NCBI RefSeq assembly: GCF_020991375.1
Contig: NZ_JAJLQZ010000028.1
Span: 1 to 48,557 of the forward strand
DNA: 48,557 nucleotides
Reading direction: 5' to 3'
From: Glycomyces amatae
GTDB lineage: Bacteria; Actinomycetota; Actinomycetes; Mycobacteriales; Micromonosporaceae
The position numbers and the translations under genes are program-made. Below, piece after piece: positions 24,065 through 33,461 of the stretch. The notes below the pieces were generated by a model. It ran no database searches, was not told where the DNA came from, and was given only the letters and a program-made list of their open reading frames with translations. Every line of letters begins with the position of its first letter. Within the stretch, counting starts at the first letter, position 1.

Positions 24065-24891
24065 CAAGTGTGCTGCTCGTCGAGGACCAGGCCCTCGCCG
24101 GCTTCAGCGCGAGGGCATTGCTCGAGGGACACGGCATGTCGGTCGACTACACCGAGGACCCCAGCTCGGCAGTCGACATGCTGCGCGACGGCGCTTACGA
24201 CGTGGTCGTCGTCGACATTCATCTGCGCACACCGGCGCAGACGTACGAACCGGTGAAACCGCTCGGAACCATGCAACGGATTCGCCATAACTTTCAGGTC
24301 TCGGGATTGAAGGTGCTCGCCGAGAGCGAGCGCCTCCGCAAGCGCCCCGGCCGAGTCGTGTGGTCGAGTGGCGAGGCCGATCGAAAACTCCAACTGGCCT
24401 TCGCCTACCAGGATCTTCGCGTGCGATGCTACTGCGACAAACATCCGAGACAGCATCATGTCAGCCGGCCGTCGCAATGGGAACTCGTCCACGCGATCGA
24501 AAACGCCGAGCAAGGGGCCCCGTTCCAGAGCGAACTGGCGTCGCTCTTCCTGCCACCGATGAATGAGCGGTCGTATTTCTCACGTCTTTTCGAGAAGCCC
24601 GCATGGCCGGAAATCTGGGAGGCGCTGGCATTGGGGTACCGCAAGAAAACTGAAATCGCCGCCGTCTTGGGATACGCGCCCCGATCGATCCGCAACGAAA
24701 TCGATGAGATGCTCGACACCGTCCAGGAGATCAATCCGGGTTTCCATGCAGCGACATCAGCTCGGAGCAACGAGAGTGGCAGGCGAAATCAGGCCCGGTT
24801 CGGACCGGTGGCGGAATACGCGGCAAAGAATCAGGCGTACTTCCTCGACGAGACCGTCCAGATCCTGGCCCGAGAAAGGTTCAATCGATGA
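24061..24891 (+). CDS. Response regulator with extended receiver and C-terminal HTH-like domain
   Basis: Regulator of 276 aa. Receiver landmarks are Glu8-Asp9, phospho-acceptor Asp52 (VVVVDIHL), Ser in VVWSSGEAD and Lys in CDKHP. About 45 extra residues between the phosphorylation site and the next strand (RTPAQTYEPVKPL and onward) make the receiver longer than usual. The C-terminal domain has a helix-turn-helix-like segment, YRKKTEIAAVLGYAPRSIRNEIDEML, that resembles sigma-region-4/LuxR-like helices but is not a standard GerE domain. It is coupled to the kinase (ATGA) and to the next gene (ATGATG). Its likely targets include its own operon and perhaps jetA, given the shared palindromes. Confidence 0.82.
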   Translation: MTSVLLVEDQALAGFSARALLEGHGMSVDYTEDPSSAVDMLRDGAYDVVVVDIHLRTPAQTYEPVKPLGTMQRIRHNFQVSGLKVLAESERLRKRPGRVVWSSGEADRKLQLAFAYQDLRVRCYCDKHPRQHHVSRPSQWELVHAIENAEQGAPFQSELASLFLPPMNERSYFSRLFEKPAWPEIWEALALGYRKKTEIAAVLGYAPRSIRNEIDEMLDTVQEINPGFHAATSARSNESGRRNQARFGPVAEYAAKNQAYFLDETVQILARERFNR

Positions 24892-25304
24892 TGCGCGATC
24901 ACTTCTTGAGAGCACGCCGCCATGCCGCATCGGTCCTCGTCGGGCTGTGCGTCGTCGCCATCGGGGTCGTACTGCTCGTCAAGCTCATGACGACGACGCC
25001 GGTCGAGGTCAGTGGGACCGTGGCCTGCCAATCGGGAGCCGATGTCCAGGGACTCTGGATAGAGACCGCTCCTGGACGGGGAGAGATGCACTGGCCCGAA
25101 GAGACGGAGAAGGCTCCCGTCGTGAATTACCGTGCCGAGATCTACGCCAATAGTTACAAAGTCGACGTCGGGTGCGGCGGCACCCACGAACATTGGCTTA
25201 CCGTGCCCAAGTCGGAGCACGTCTCGGGCGTCAGCAACGACTTCCTATGCTTCGACAATCCTGAAAATCCCAAATACGGCAGTTGCGAGTTGCTGCCGAG
25301 GTGA
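24888..25304 (+). CDS. Small membrane-anchored protein with four extracellular cysteines
   Basis: Protein of 138 aa. Basic N-terminus, one hydrophobic segment at about residues 14-34, and an external domain of about 100 residues with four cysteines (VACQSG, VGCGGT, FLCFDN, GSCELL) that could form two disulfides. There is no lipobox and no clear cleavage site after the hydrophobic segment, so it is probably an anchored protein. No known family is recognised. It overlaps the response-regulator gene by 4 bp, so it belongs to the same operon; an accessory sensor or output of the two-component system is the natural reading. Confidence 0.75.
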   Translation: MMRDHFLRARRHAASVLVGLCVVAIGVVLLVKLMTTTPVEVSGTVACQSGADVQGLWIETAPGRGEMHWPEETEKAPVVNYRAEIYANSYKVDVGCGGTHEHWLTVPKSEHVSGVSNDFLCFDNPENPKYGSCELLPR

Positions 25305-25336
25305 GGCAAGGATCTGATCCGAACGAATTCGTCATG

Positions 25337-25346
25337 GGTTGCAACC
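25337..25346. repeat. Palindrome GGTTGCAACC, second copy, upstream of jetA
   Basis: Identical to the core of the palindrome at 22481-22492. It lies 120 bp before the jetA start in the 162-bp gap. It could be a site for the response regulator encoded just upstream, linking it to Wadjet expression. Confidence 0.45.
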
Positions 25347-25466
25347 AAGCCTGCGAACATCCGGCTTTCCGCGTTACATTCCCCACCGTCGACGGTGACC
25401 TACCGCGTCGTCAGTTTGCGATAGCGTTGACGGGCGTGTCGCCGCACATCGTTCGAGGAGGTGCCG

Positions 25467-26969
25467 ATGGCGTCTCGGCTTCGTCTGCCGCGCAATCTGT
25501 TCGAGCTCACCACCTCCAGCGATCACGCCGAGCTTCATGTCGCGGTGCTCCAGGTCTTCGGGGCCGCTTCCGAGAGACTGGAGACCGCCCTCACCCGACA
25601 GGCGGTTCGCGCCGCGCTGGTGGACGTGGGCTGGCTCGATCCCGTCTCGGACGAGGACCTCGCCGCCCGGTTGAAGCAGTTCGAGCGGTGGGGCCTGATC
25701 GACATCGTGCAGGACCATTCGCTCGCCTACCGGTCGGCGGCCGACTTCGAGCGGAACAACCTCCAGTACTCGCTGACCAAGCACGGCGAGGCTGCGCTGA
25801 CCGGCATCGAGAAGGCCTGGGAGGTCCTCAACACCGCGGGCGCGCTCCAGACTTCAGTGCTCGACGCCATCGCGGACCGGCTCGACGACCTGCATCGCTG
25901 CCTGAACGATCCGGGCGCCGGTGACCGGGCCGTCTACACCGCCCTGTTCGAGTTGGAAGGGCACCTGGAGGCCCTCAAGGGCAATGTCTCCCAGTTCAAC
26001 AACCGGCTCCAACAGCTGCTGGCGCCGCAGCGGCTCTCGCTGGACGCGTTCATCGACGTCAAGACCGCCACCATCGCCTATCTGGAGGAGTTCTGCGCCA
26101 ACCTCCCTGTGCGCGCCGCGCGCATCCGCGAGGCGCTGGCGCGGGTCGAGGCGGACGGTGCCGAGTCGATGCACAAGCGGGCCCTCGCCGGAGCCGAGCT
26201 GCCGCCGAGTCTCGGGGAGGACCACCGCGACCACTGGCTGGAGCATCGGTCGCAGCGTTGGGAGGGCCTACGGGCGTGGTTCAGCGGGGAGGAGCCGCGG
26301 GTGCGGCTCCTCGGCGACATCGCCCGGCGGGCCATCAACACGCTGCTGTTGGTGCTCGAACGCATCGACGGCGAGCGGCGCCGGTCGGCCTCGGCCGTGC
26401 AGGACTTCCGGGTGCTGGCCCGGTGGTTCGCGGCCACCGACACTGAGGCTGAGTCGCACCTGCTGGCGGACGCCGCGTTCGGGCTCGGGTCGGCCCGCCA
26501 CGCCCATCTGGAGTTGCCCGATCCCGAACTCGCCGGTGCACACCAGTCGTGGGCGGAGGCGAGCGTCGAGGTCGATCCGGTGCTGTACACGGCCGGGCGC
26601 TCGAGCACCGCAGGCAGGACGGGGAAGGTCCGGGACGTCGCCGAGCTGCGCCGCGCCCGCAGGAAGGCGGCACAGGAGGAGCGGGCGCAGCTGAGGGAGG
26701 CGTGGTCGCTGCTGCACACCGGCGGGCAGGTCAGGCTGTCGGACTTCGGGACACTCGACGCCGACCGGTTCTCCCGGCTCTTGGAGCTGCTCGGCGCCGC
26801 ATGGCAGACCGAGCCGGGACCGGGCGGGGTGCGGAGGGCGCACTCGGCCGACGGGGGCACCGTCATCGAACTGGTTCCGGCGCAGGGCGAGTGCGTACTC
26901 AAGATCGCGCACGGCACGTTCACCGGCCCTGACTGCTCGGTGACGATCGCTCCGGCAAGGAGGTCGTAG
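25467..26969 (+). CDS. jetA: Wadjet type II JetA, kleisin-like subunit (TIGR02677/DUF2397)
   Basis: JetA of 500 aa, the kleisin-like (MukF-like) subunit of the JetABCD anti-plasmid complex. The N-terminal RNLFELTTSSDHAELH..VLQVFGAASERLETAL and winged-helix region, then long helices (EAWLEH..RWEGLRAWF), match the TIGR02677/DUF2397 family of type II Wadjet. ATG at 25467 is chosen because AGGAGG lies five bases upstream; the GTG at 25461 falls too near it. Its stop overlaps the jetB start by one base. In the complex it bridges the JetC heads and carries JetB. The strong evidence is the ordered set of four genes. Confidence 0.9.
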   Translation: MASRLRLPRNLFELTTSSDHAELHVAVLQVFGAASERLETALTRQAVRAALVDVGWLDPVSDEDLAARLKQFERWGLIDIVQDHSLAYRSAADFERNNLQYSLTKHGEAALTGIEKAWEVLNTAGALQTSVLDAIADRLDDLHRCLNDPGAGDRAVYTALFELEGHLEALKGNVSQFNNRLQQLLAPQRLSLDAFIDVKTATIAYLEEFCANLPVRAARIREALARVEADGAESMHKRALAGAELPPSLGEDHRDHWLEHRSQRWEGLRAWFSGEEPRVRLLGDIARRAINTLLLVLERIDGERRRSASAVQDFRVLARWFAATDTEAESHLLADAAFGLGSARHAHLELPDPELAGAHQSWAEASVEVDPVLYTAGRSSTAGRTGKVRDVAELRRARRKAAQEERAQLREAWSLLHTGGQVRLSDFGTLDADRFSRLLELLGAAWQTEPGPGGVRRAHSADGGTVIELVPAQGECVLKIAHGTFTGPDCSVTIAPARRS

Positions 26970-28171
26970 TGGCGAACCCGAAGAACCTCGCCGCCGCCGA
27001 GGAGGCCCGCGACTTCGGTCGGGCCGTGCGCACTCTGCTGCGCCGGCCGCTCCTCACCGCGCGCGCCGACATGGACGCGTTCGCCCTGGTGCGCCGCCAC
27101 CGCAGGCAGGCCGGAGACTGGTTCGCCTACTACTGCGGCTGGCGGCTGGAGGTGGACTCCCGTGCCGGATACGCCCGGCTGTTCAAGGCGGTCGAGCCGC
27201 GGCTCGACCGCCCACTGCGGCGGCCCCGCGGGTCGCTCGCGCCGTTCGACCGGCGCCGTTACGTCCTGATGTGCGTCATCGCCTCGGAGCTGCTGCACCA
27301 TCCGGTGACGGTGATCGGGCGCCTGGCCGATGACGTCGCGCGCGCCTGCGCCGACGACGCGGGACTGCCGGACTTCGACAGCTCCGTACGCGCCGAGCGG
27401 TCGGCGTTCGTCGACGCCGTCTTGACGCTCGTCGGACTCGGCGCCGTCGAGGAGCTCGACGGGTCGGCCGACCGCTTCGCCGCCGACGCCGCCGAGAAGG
27501 TGCTGCTGCGCGTCCACCAGGCGGTGCTGCTAGGCCTGCTCGCCTCTCCCACCGCCCCGTCCCGGCTCGGCGGCCCTGATCTCGCCGAGCTCGTGCGGGA
27601 CCGCCGCTTCGATGTCGAGGCTCCCGCCTCCGACGATGACCGGTCCCGGAGGCTGTTCACCGAGGTGCTGCGTCGCCGCCTGTGCAGGCGGCTCGCCGAG
27701 GAGCCGGTCGTCCACTTCGCCGACCTCTCGGCGGCCGAGATCGACTACGCGCGGTCGTTGACCGGGCGCGCCAATCTGGCCAAAGCGGCCGAACTCGTGG
27801 GCATGGTCTGCGAGGAACGGCGCGCCGGCCTAATGTGGATCGACAGGGAGAAGATCGCCACGGACCTGTCGTTCCCCGACGGCGGGACCGTCAAGCAGGC
27901 GGCCCTGTTCGTCCTCGAAGCGCTCCAGGGCGGTGTCACCGGGCGCGAGGCGCTGGTACGGACCATTGCGGAACGCTTGGAGGCGAACTCGAAATGGGCC
28001 AAGCAGTATCGCGTCGACGGCGGCGCGACCCGGTTGTGCGAGGAGGCCCTTGGCATCCTCGTGGACTGCGGTCTGGCGCGAAGCGATGGAGGCGCCGTGC
28101 GGCCGATGCCCGCCGCCTGGCGGTACCGGATCGGCGAGATCCAGACCAGAGGAGGCGCCCGTGACGAGTGA
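26969..28171 (+). CDS. jetB: Wadjet type II JetB, KITE-like subunit (TIGR02678/DUF2398)
   Basis: JetB of 400 aa, the KITE-like (MukE-like) partner that binds JetA. Features include the N-terminal EEARDFGRAVRTLLRRPLL, the FAYYCGWRLEVD segment and a series of winged-helix-like segments (RRYVLMCVIASELLHHPVTVIGRLADDV). This is the pattern of TIGR02678/DUF2398 proteins found only between jetA and jetC. GTG at 26969 shares its first base with the jetA stop (TAGTG). It overlaps jetC by 11 bp, so all four genes are translationally coupled. Confidence 0.9.
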   Translation: MANPKNLAAAEEARDFGRAVRTLLRRPLLTARADMDAFALVRRHRRQAGDWFAYYCGWRLEVDSRAGYARLFKAVEPRLDRPLRRPRGSLAPFDRRRYVLMCVIASELLHHPVTVIGRLADDVARACADDAGLPDFDSSVRAERSAFVDAVLTLVGLGAVEELDGSADRFAADAAEKVLLRVHQAVLLGLLASPTAPSRLGGPDLAELVRDRRFDVEAPASDDDRSRRLFTEVLRRRLCRRLAEEPVVHFADLSAAEIDYARSLTGRANLAKAAELVGMVCEERRAGLMWIDREKIATDLSFPDGGTVKQAALFVLEALQGGVTGREALVRTIAERLEANSKWAKQYRVDGGATRLCEEALGILVDCGLARSDGGAVRPMPAAWRYRIGEIQTRGGARDE

Positions 28172-31100
28172 GACGACCGGCAGGTGGCGGCCGAACCGCG
28201 CGGGCATCCTCAACGTCTGGCGCTACTACGACGAGGTGTTCACGTTCCATCGCGGACGGCTCCTGTTGCGGGGCCCCAACGGCTCCGGCAAGTCCAAGGC
28301 ACTCGAACTGCTCCTCCCGTACCTCCTCGATGCCGACCTCTCCCCGCGGCGACTGTCCACGTTCGGCAGCGGCACCTCGCGCACCATGTACTGGAACCTC
28401 ATGGGCGAAGGCGTCGAAGGGTCCACCCGCTCCGGATACCTGTGGGTCGAGTTCGCCCACGACGACGGCACTCATTTCACCTGCGGTGTGCGGCTGTCCG
28501 CGTCGAAGAACGACGGCAACAAGCGTGCCAACCCGAAGTACTTCACCACCACCGCCCGCATCGGCGAGGATTTGACGCTGATCGACTCCCAGAAACAGGC
28601 GTTGTCCTTGAAGGAGCTCGAGAAGGCGCTCGTCGGCAACGGTCAGCTCCTCGATCGCGATTCCTACCGTGAGACGGTGCGCAAGCGCCTGTTCGCGAAC
28701 CTCAGCCCGGAGCGGTACACCTCGCTCATCAACGCGCTGCTTCAACTGCGCACGCCGAAGCTCTCAGAGCTGCTCGACCCGGGGACGTTGTCGACCATGC
28801 TCTCCCAGGCACTCCCGCCTCTGGCCGAGGACGAGCTGGCCGAGATCGCCGAGGGCTTCGAACGGCTCGACCGCCGCACCGATCGGCTCGCGGAACTGAC
28901 CGCCCAACGCGACGCCGCGCAGCGCCTGGACCGCTCGCAGCGGACCTTCGCCCAGCGGGTGGTCCGCACCGCCGCCGACGCGGCTACCGGCGCGGAATCA
29001 CGCCGGGAGAGGGCCACGGCCACGGTCAAGCAGCACGCGGAGGGCCTGGAGGCGGTGAAAGCGGCCGTGGCGGCCCACGCCGCTGAAATCGAGACCGCCG
29101 AAGGCGAAGAGGTCCGGGCTCAAGCCGAGGTCGAGACGCTGACGCAGGATCCGGCGTACAACGCCGGAAAGCAGCTGGAGACGGAGGAGACGCAGGCCGC
29201 GCGTCTCCGCGACGAGGCCGGACGCCGACAGGCGGATCTCCTTCGCGAGCAGCGTCGGCTCGGTGAGTTCGCCGAGCGGTATCGAAGGGCCGCAGGACAG
29301 GCAAAGGAGGCCGATCGGGCCGTCGAGCGCGGCGTGGACGAGGCCCGGTCCCGATCCGAGGCCTCCGGCATGGGCGTGACCTGGTCGGCGCTGGTCGAAA
29401 CGGTCCCCGAGGAGGCGAAGCGGCTCCTCGCCGCTGCCGTCAAGGCGGCGAAGCGGGACATCGAAGCGTGCAAGGAGGCGTCGAGGGCGTGGAGCGCCGC
29501 GAGCGACCGCCGCGACACCCTCGAGGATCGACGGGACGAGCTCCGAGAGCGGCACGACGACGCGATCGCCGCGCAGGAGCGAGCGGGCGTCGAGCTCGAG
29601 GACGCTCACACCGATCTCGCGGCGGCCATGGAGGATTGGGCGGCGGGGTGCGTCGAGCACGTCTTCGACGACGACGCCGTCACCGCTCTCGCGGAAGCGC
29701 GGAGTCGGGCCGAGGCCGGGGAGGTCGCCGGCGGTGTCTACGCCGCCGCCGCCGAACGCCTCGCCGGGGCGCGCAGCCGGGCGCAGGGCCGCCTGGACGA
29801 ATGCGGCACGGCGCTCGCCGCGGAGAAGGCCGAACTCGAAAGGCTCGAGTCCGAGACGCAGCTGGCTCCGGACCGCCCGTCCACTCGCGGCAGCGACCGT
29901 ACGGACAAGACCGGTGCCCCGCTCTGGCGGTCGGTGGACTTCACTGAAGGGCTCACCGAGTCCGAGCAGGCGGGAGTCGAAGCGGCGCTGGAGGCCTCGG
30001 GGCTGCTCGACGCCTGGATCAATCCCGACGGCTCGATCGAGACCGACGACGAGGACACCGTCGTCGGCATCGCCTCGCCTGTCTCCAGGCCGCTGTCGCG
30101 GCTGCTGCGGCCCGACACGACGGGAGAGCTCGAACCGGCGGTCGTCGCGTCGCTGCTGGACGGTATCGCCGTCGAACCCGACGCCGCGGCGACGGCGGTC
30201 ATCACCGCCGACGGCTCTTGGCGGCTCGGCAACGCGGCCGGGCGCTGGTCCAAGACGCGCTCGAAGTTCATCGGCGCCACCGCGCGCGAACGCCACCGCG
30301 CCGAGCAGATCGCCCTCACCGCGGCCCGCGTCGCAGCCGCCGAGCAGTCTCTCAAGAACGCTCGGGTCGCCCTCACCGAGATCGAAATGCGTCGAACGCG
30401 GCTCGACGCCGAAGCAGCCGCGATCCCCGGGTTCGAGGCGGTCGAGTCGCGGCAGACGGCGCTCGCCGCCGCCGAGCAGCGGGTCTCCACCGCGTTCTCC
30501 CGGCTCACCGATGTCGAAGGCGAGATCGCCGAGAGCGAGCGAAAGGCGCGGGAAGCGCATCTGGCGCTCATCGAGTTTGCCTCCCGCCACAGGCTTCCCA
30601 CCGCGATGGACGAGTTGGGCGAACGCGGCGAAGCCGTCGACTCGTTCAACGAGGCGGCACGCGAGTGGATCGACGCCCTCGCCGAGGCCTCCCGCCGGCG
30701 AGAGGCGCTCGCCGGCCTCGACGCAGACCGGGCCGAGCAGGAGGAGCGGACCGGCGAGGCGGCCGAGGCCGCGACCGAAGCCGCAGCTGAAGCCGAGGCC
30801 AAAGACCATGCGGTGCGAGCGCTCCGCGACAGCCTGGGCGACACCTACGACGAACTCCTCGAACGCATCGGCCGGGCCAAGCGCTGGCGCAAGGCGCTGC
30901 ACGAGCGCCTCACAGAACTCCGCAAAGCACTGTCGAACGCCCAGATTCAGGCGACCCGGACAGAGAAGGACCTCGAAGCGGCCCAACAGCAACAGACCGA
31001 GGCCGCCCGAGTCCGCGACCGCGAGTTCGCCGCGTTCCGGTCGGTCCTCACCGGGCAGCTCGGCGCCGACGCCCGGCTCGAGACCGACCTCGCCGATGAC

Positions 31101-32141
31101 GCCGGTGTCGGTCAGACCCTCGAAGCGGCGCGCCGCGCCGCCGAGGCGCTCGCGAGCGCCGAGACCGGCGAGGCACCGGTGAACCGGGCGATGCAGCGGC
31201 TCAACGAGGTGTTCCAGGAGCAGCGTCCCCGTCTCGCCTCGTTCGCGGAACTCGCCTTCCGCGAAACGGGAAGGCTCAGCATCCTGACCGCCGAGGTCGG
31301 CGGCGTCCGCATCGGGCCGCGCGCCCTCTACGACCGCCTGGCCGCAGCCCACCAGCAGGCCAAGGAGGAGTTGAGCGCCGACGAGCAGCAGCTGTTCACC
31401 GACATCCTCACCGGGCAGGCCCGCGACAACTTCGCCAGGCGCATCCGCGAGGCCAACCGGATCATCAAGCAGATGAACGAGCGGCTCTCCGGCGTCAAGA
31501 CCGCCTCGCGGGTGTCGGTGAAGCTGCGCTGGCAGGTCCGCGAGGAGCTCGACGAGCTGGCCAAGGAGGCGAGGGATCTGTTCCTGCTCCCGCCGGAGAA
31601 GCTCACCGAGGCCCAGGAGGGCACGCTGCGGAGGTTCCTCGGCGGCCGCGTGGACGCGCTGCGGGACAGCGACGACCCGCAGCCGTGGAGCCTCCAGTTG
31701 CAGCAGGTGTTCGACTACACCGCCTGGCACGAGTTCAAGGTTCTCATCGACCGCGGCGAGGGCTGGAAGCCCTTGTCCAAGCGGCTCCACAGTGCGCTGT
31801 CTGGCGGTGAGAAGGCCATCGCGCTGCATCTGCCACTGTTCGCGGCCGTCGCCGCGCACTACGAGACGGCCCCGGCGGCGCCGAGGCTGATCCTGCTCGA
31901 CGAGGTATTCGTCGGGGTGGACCGGGCGAACCGGGGCCAGATCTTCGGGCTCATGTCCTCGCTCGGCCTGGACATGGTGCTCACCTCCGACCACGAGTGG
32001 GGCGAGTACGCCGAACTCGACGGCATCGCCGTGCACCAGATCCTGCGCGGCGGCGAGGACGACGGCGACGCGGTGACCACGGTGCGGTACACCTGGGACG
32101 GCTTCGAGATGGTGCCCGACGAGGACGAGGACCTCGTGTGA
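28161..32141 (+). CDS. jetC: Wadjet type II JetC, SMC-like ATPase (TIGR02680)
   Basis: SMC/MukB-like motor of 1326 aa. The head begins with Walker A GPNGSGKS (38-45); long heptad-type coiled coils rich in Ala/Glu/Arg occupy about 280-1000, with a non-helical hinge-like part near 590-700. The C-terminal head supplies the signature LSGGEKA near 1213, Walker B RLILLDEVF near 1242, and the following D-loop. It is the loop-extruding subunit that with JetAB detects small circular DNA. GTG at 28161 with GGAGG five bases upstream is chosen; the frame is open 228 bp further but inside jetB. No frameshift or lost motif is seen. Confidence 0.95.
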   Translation: MTSETTGRWRPNRAGILNVWRYYDEVFTFHRGRLLLRGPNGSGKSKALELLLPYLLDADLSPRRLSTFGSGTSRTMYWNLMGEGVEGSTRSGYLWVEFAHDDGTHFTCGVRLSASKNDGNKRANPKYFTTTARIGEDLTLIDSQKQALSLKELEKALVGNGQLLDRDSYRETVRKRLFANLSPERYTSLINALLQLRTPKLSELLDPGTLSTMLSQALPPLAEDELAEIAEGFERLDRRTDRLAELTAQRDAAQRLDRSQRTFAQRVVRTAADAATGAESRRERATATVKQHAEGLEAVKAAVAAHAAEIETAEGEEVRAQAEVETLTQDPAYNAGKQLETEETQAARLRDEAGRRQADLLREQRRLGEFAERYRRAAGQAKEADRAVERGVDEARSRSEASGMGVTWSALVETVPEEAKRLLAAAVKAAKRDIEACKEASRAWSAASDRRDTLEDRRDELRERHDDAIAAQERAGVELEDAHTDLAAAMEDWAAGCVEHVFDDDAVTALAEARSRAEAGEVAGGVYAAAAERLAGARSRAQGRLDECGTALAAEKAELERLESETQLAPDRPSTRGSDRTDKTGAPLWRSVDFTEGLTESEQAGVEAALEASGLLDAWINPDGSIETDDEDTVVGIASPVSRPLSRLLRPDTTGELEPAVVASLLDGIAVEPDAAATAVITADGSWRLGNAAGRWSKTRSKFIGATARERHRAEQIALTAARVAAAEQSLKNARVALTEIEMRRTRLDAEAAAIPGFEAVESRQTALAAAEQRVSTAFSRLTDVEGEIAESERKAREAHLALIEFASRHRLPTAMDELGERGEAVDSFNEAAREWIDALAEASRRREALAGLDADRAEQEERTGEAAEAATEAAAEAEAKDHAVRALRDSLGDTYDELLERIGRAKRWRKALHERLTELRKALSNAQIQATRTEKDLEAAQQQQTEAARVRDREFAAFRSVLTGQLGADARLETDLADDAGVGQTLEAARRAAEALASAETGEAPVNRAMQRLNEVFQEQRPRLASFAELAFRETGRLSILTAEVGGVRIGPRALYDRLAAAHQQAKEELSADEQQLFTDILTGQARDNFARRIREANRIIKQMNERLSGVKTASRVSVKLRWQVREELDELAKEARDLFLLPPEKLTEAQEGTLRRFLGGRVDALRDSDDPQPWSLQLQQVFDYTAWHEFKVLIDRGEGWKPLSKRLHSALSGGEKAIALHLPLFAAVAAHYETAPAAPRLILLDEVFVGVDRANRGQIFGLMSSLGLDMVLTSDHEWGEYAELDGIAVHQILRGGEDDGDAVTTVRYTWDGFEMVPDEDEDLV

Positions 32142-33322
32142 TCCCGCGGTACCTGCGCGACCCGAACCTCGAGGTCCTCTGGCGCGAGCTGCACCGGCGC
32201 ATGTCGAGCGGCAGGCCGGTCGCCTCGATCCGGTTGCGGGGCCTCACCGAGCCGCAGCAGCACGCCATCGCCGAGGCGCTCGGGCTCGACGAGCTGCCTT
32301 CGGCGACGGCGAGTCTCGGCGTCGCGATGCTCGAGTCCCGGATCGGCGACCTCAGGGCGGTCGTCACCGAACTGGTCGGACCACTGGGCGACGCCGCCGG
32401 TGACCGCGCGAGAAAGGCGGCCGACCGCGAGGCGTTGTGGCAGTGGTTCGAAGGCCATGAACTCCTGGCCGCGCGCCCCGCGCTCAGGGAGTGGGCCGGC
32501 CAGGTCCGCGCCGCCGGGATCGTCGACTCGGTGGACCGTACGCGGTCGCTGCTCGAGGCGGCCCTGCGTGTTCTCGCAGTGCTGCCCGTGGACGGCGTCG
32601 CGCTGCCGGTGCTGGCAGACCGGTGCTTCGGCGACCCGCACCGCCTTGACAAGGGCCGCCTGCCGGGCATGGTCTTGAAGGCGATCGCGGTCGAGACGGG
32701 CGCGGCGGATCCGGTCGGCGCCGAGGACCGGCGCCGGTTGTGGGAGTCGGCCGGCGTGGTCCGCGACCAGTTGTCTTCGCAGGTGCTGGCGGCGGGGATC
32801 CGGCCTGGTGGCGACGGCGCCTTGGCGGTGGCGTTGCGGGCCTTGGCCGGTGCCGGGCACGCGGCGGCGGTGACGCTCGCGCAGGTGCGCGCGGTCGAGG
32901 TGCTGGCCGTCCGAGACGCGAGGACCGTCTCCGTGGTGGAGAACCCCTCGGTCGTGCAGGCCGCGCTCGCCGCGTTCGGGCCTTCGACGCCGCCGCTGGT
33001 GTGCGTCTCGGGCTGGCCGAGCGCCGCGGCGATCCGGCTGCTCGATCTTTTGGGCCGCAGCGGGTCCCCACTGCGGTACCACGGCGATTTCGACCCGGCG
33101 GGCATCCGCATCGCCGCGATGGTCATGGAGCGGTTCGGCGCGCGGCCGTGGCGGATGGGCGCCACGGACTACCTCGCCGCGCCGGTCGACGGGGTCGGAT
33201 TCGCCGCCGAGGCCGTCTGCGAGACCCCATGGGATCCCGCTCTGGCCGTGGCGATGCGGCGGCGCCTGGCCGCGGTCAGCGAGGAGCAGCAGATCGAGGC
33301 GCTCCTGGCGGACCTGGCCTGA
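32138..33322 (+). CDS. jetD: Wadjet type II JetD, Toprim nuclease (TIGR02679/DUF2399)
   Basis: JetD of 394 aa, the nuclease that cuts the plasmid once JetABC has extruded it. The C-terminal Toprim domain shows the catalytic Glu268 in SVVENPS and the Asp317-x-Asp319 pair in HGDFDPAG, both needed for metal-dependent cleavage. The N-terminal half (LRGLTEPQQHAIAEALGL and following) is the arm domain that binds DNA in homologues. GTG at 32138 overlaps the jetC stop (GTGA). It is the last gene of the operon. Confidence 0.93.
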   Translation: MIPRYLRDPNLEVLWRELHRRMSSGRPVASIRLRGLTEPQQHAIAEALGLDELPSATASLGVAMLESRIGDLRAVVTELVGPLGDAAGDRARKAADREALWQWFEGHELLAARPALREWAGQVRAAGIVDSVDRTRSLLEAALRVLAVLPVDGVALPVLADRCFGDPHRLDKGRLPGMVLKAIAVETGAADPVGAEDRRRLWESAGVVRDQLSSQVLAAGIRPGGDGALAVALRALAGAGHAAAVTLAQVRAVEVLAVRDARTVSVVENPSVVQAALAAFGPSTPPLVCVSGWPSAAAIRLLDLLGRSGSPLRYHGDFDPAGIRIAAMVMERFGARPWRMGATDYLAAPVDGVGFAAEAVCETPWDPALAVAMRRRLAAVSEEQQIEALLADLA

Positions 33323-33332
33323 GGTCGGGCCT

Positions 33333-33347
33333 CGGCCTCGTCGGCCG
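33333..33347. terminator. Short GC hairpin after jetD
   Basis: CGGCC / GGCCG with loop TCGTC, 11 bp after the jetD stop, before a convergent pseudogene. The stem is only 5 bp, so the call is weak. Confidence 0.3.
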
Positions 33348-33461
33348 CTTCTCGGGCGGTCTGCTCGGCGGACGGCAAGAGTCACTTACCGATCCGCACC
33401 GCGAACACGGCCCGGACCGCGATCGGGGAACGGGCGGTTCCTGGCGCCGCAGGCTACGGGA

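Noticed and set aside
25283..25924. 213-codon plus-strand frame over the jetA start
   Set aside because: Out of frame with jetA and Arg/Gly-rich; jetA has the better start and a family match.
28998..32036. 1012-codon open frame on the minus strand inside jetC
   Set aside because: Antisense to jetC coiled coils; Leu/Gly/Arg-rich without recognisable domains.
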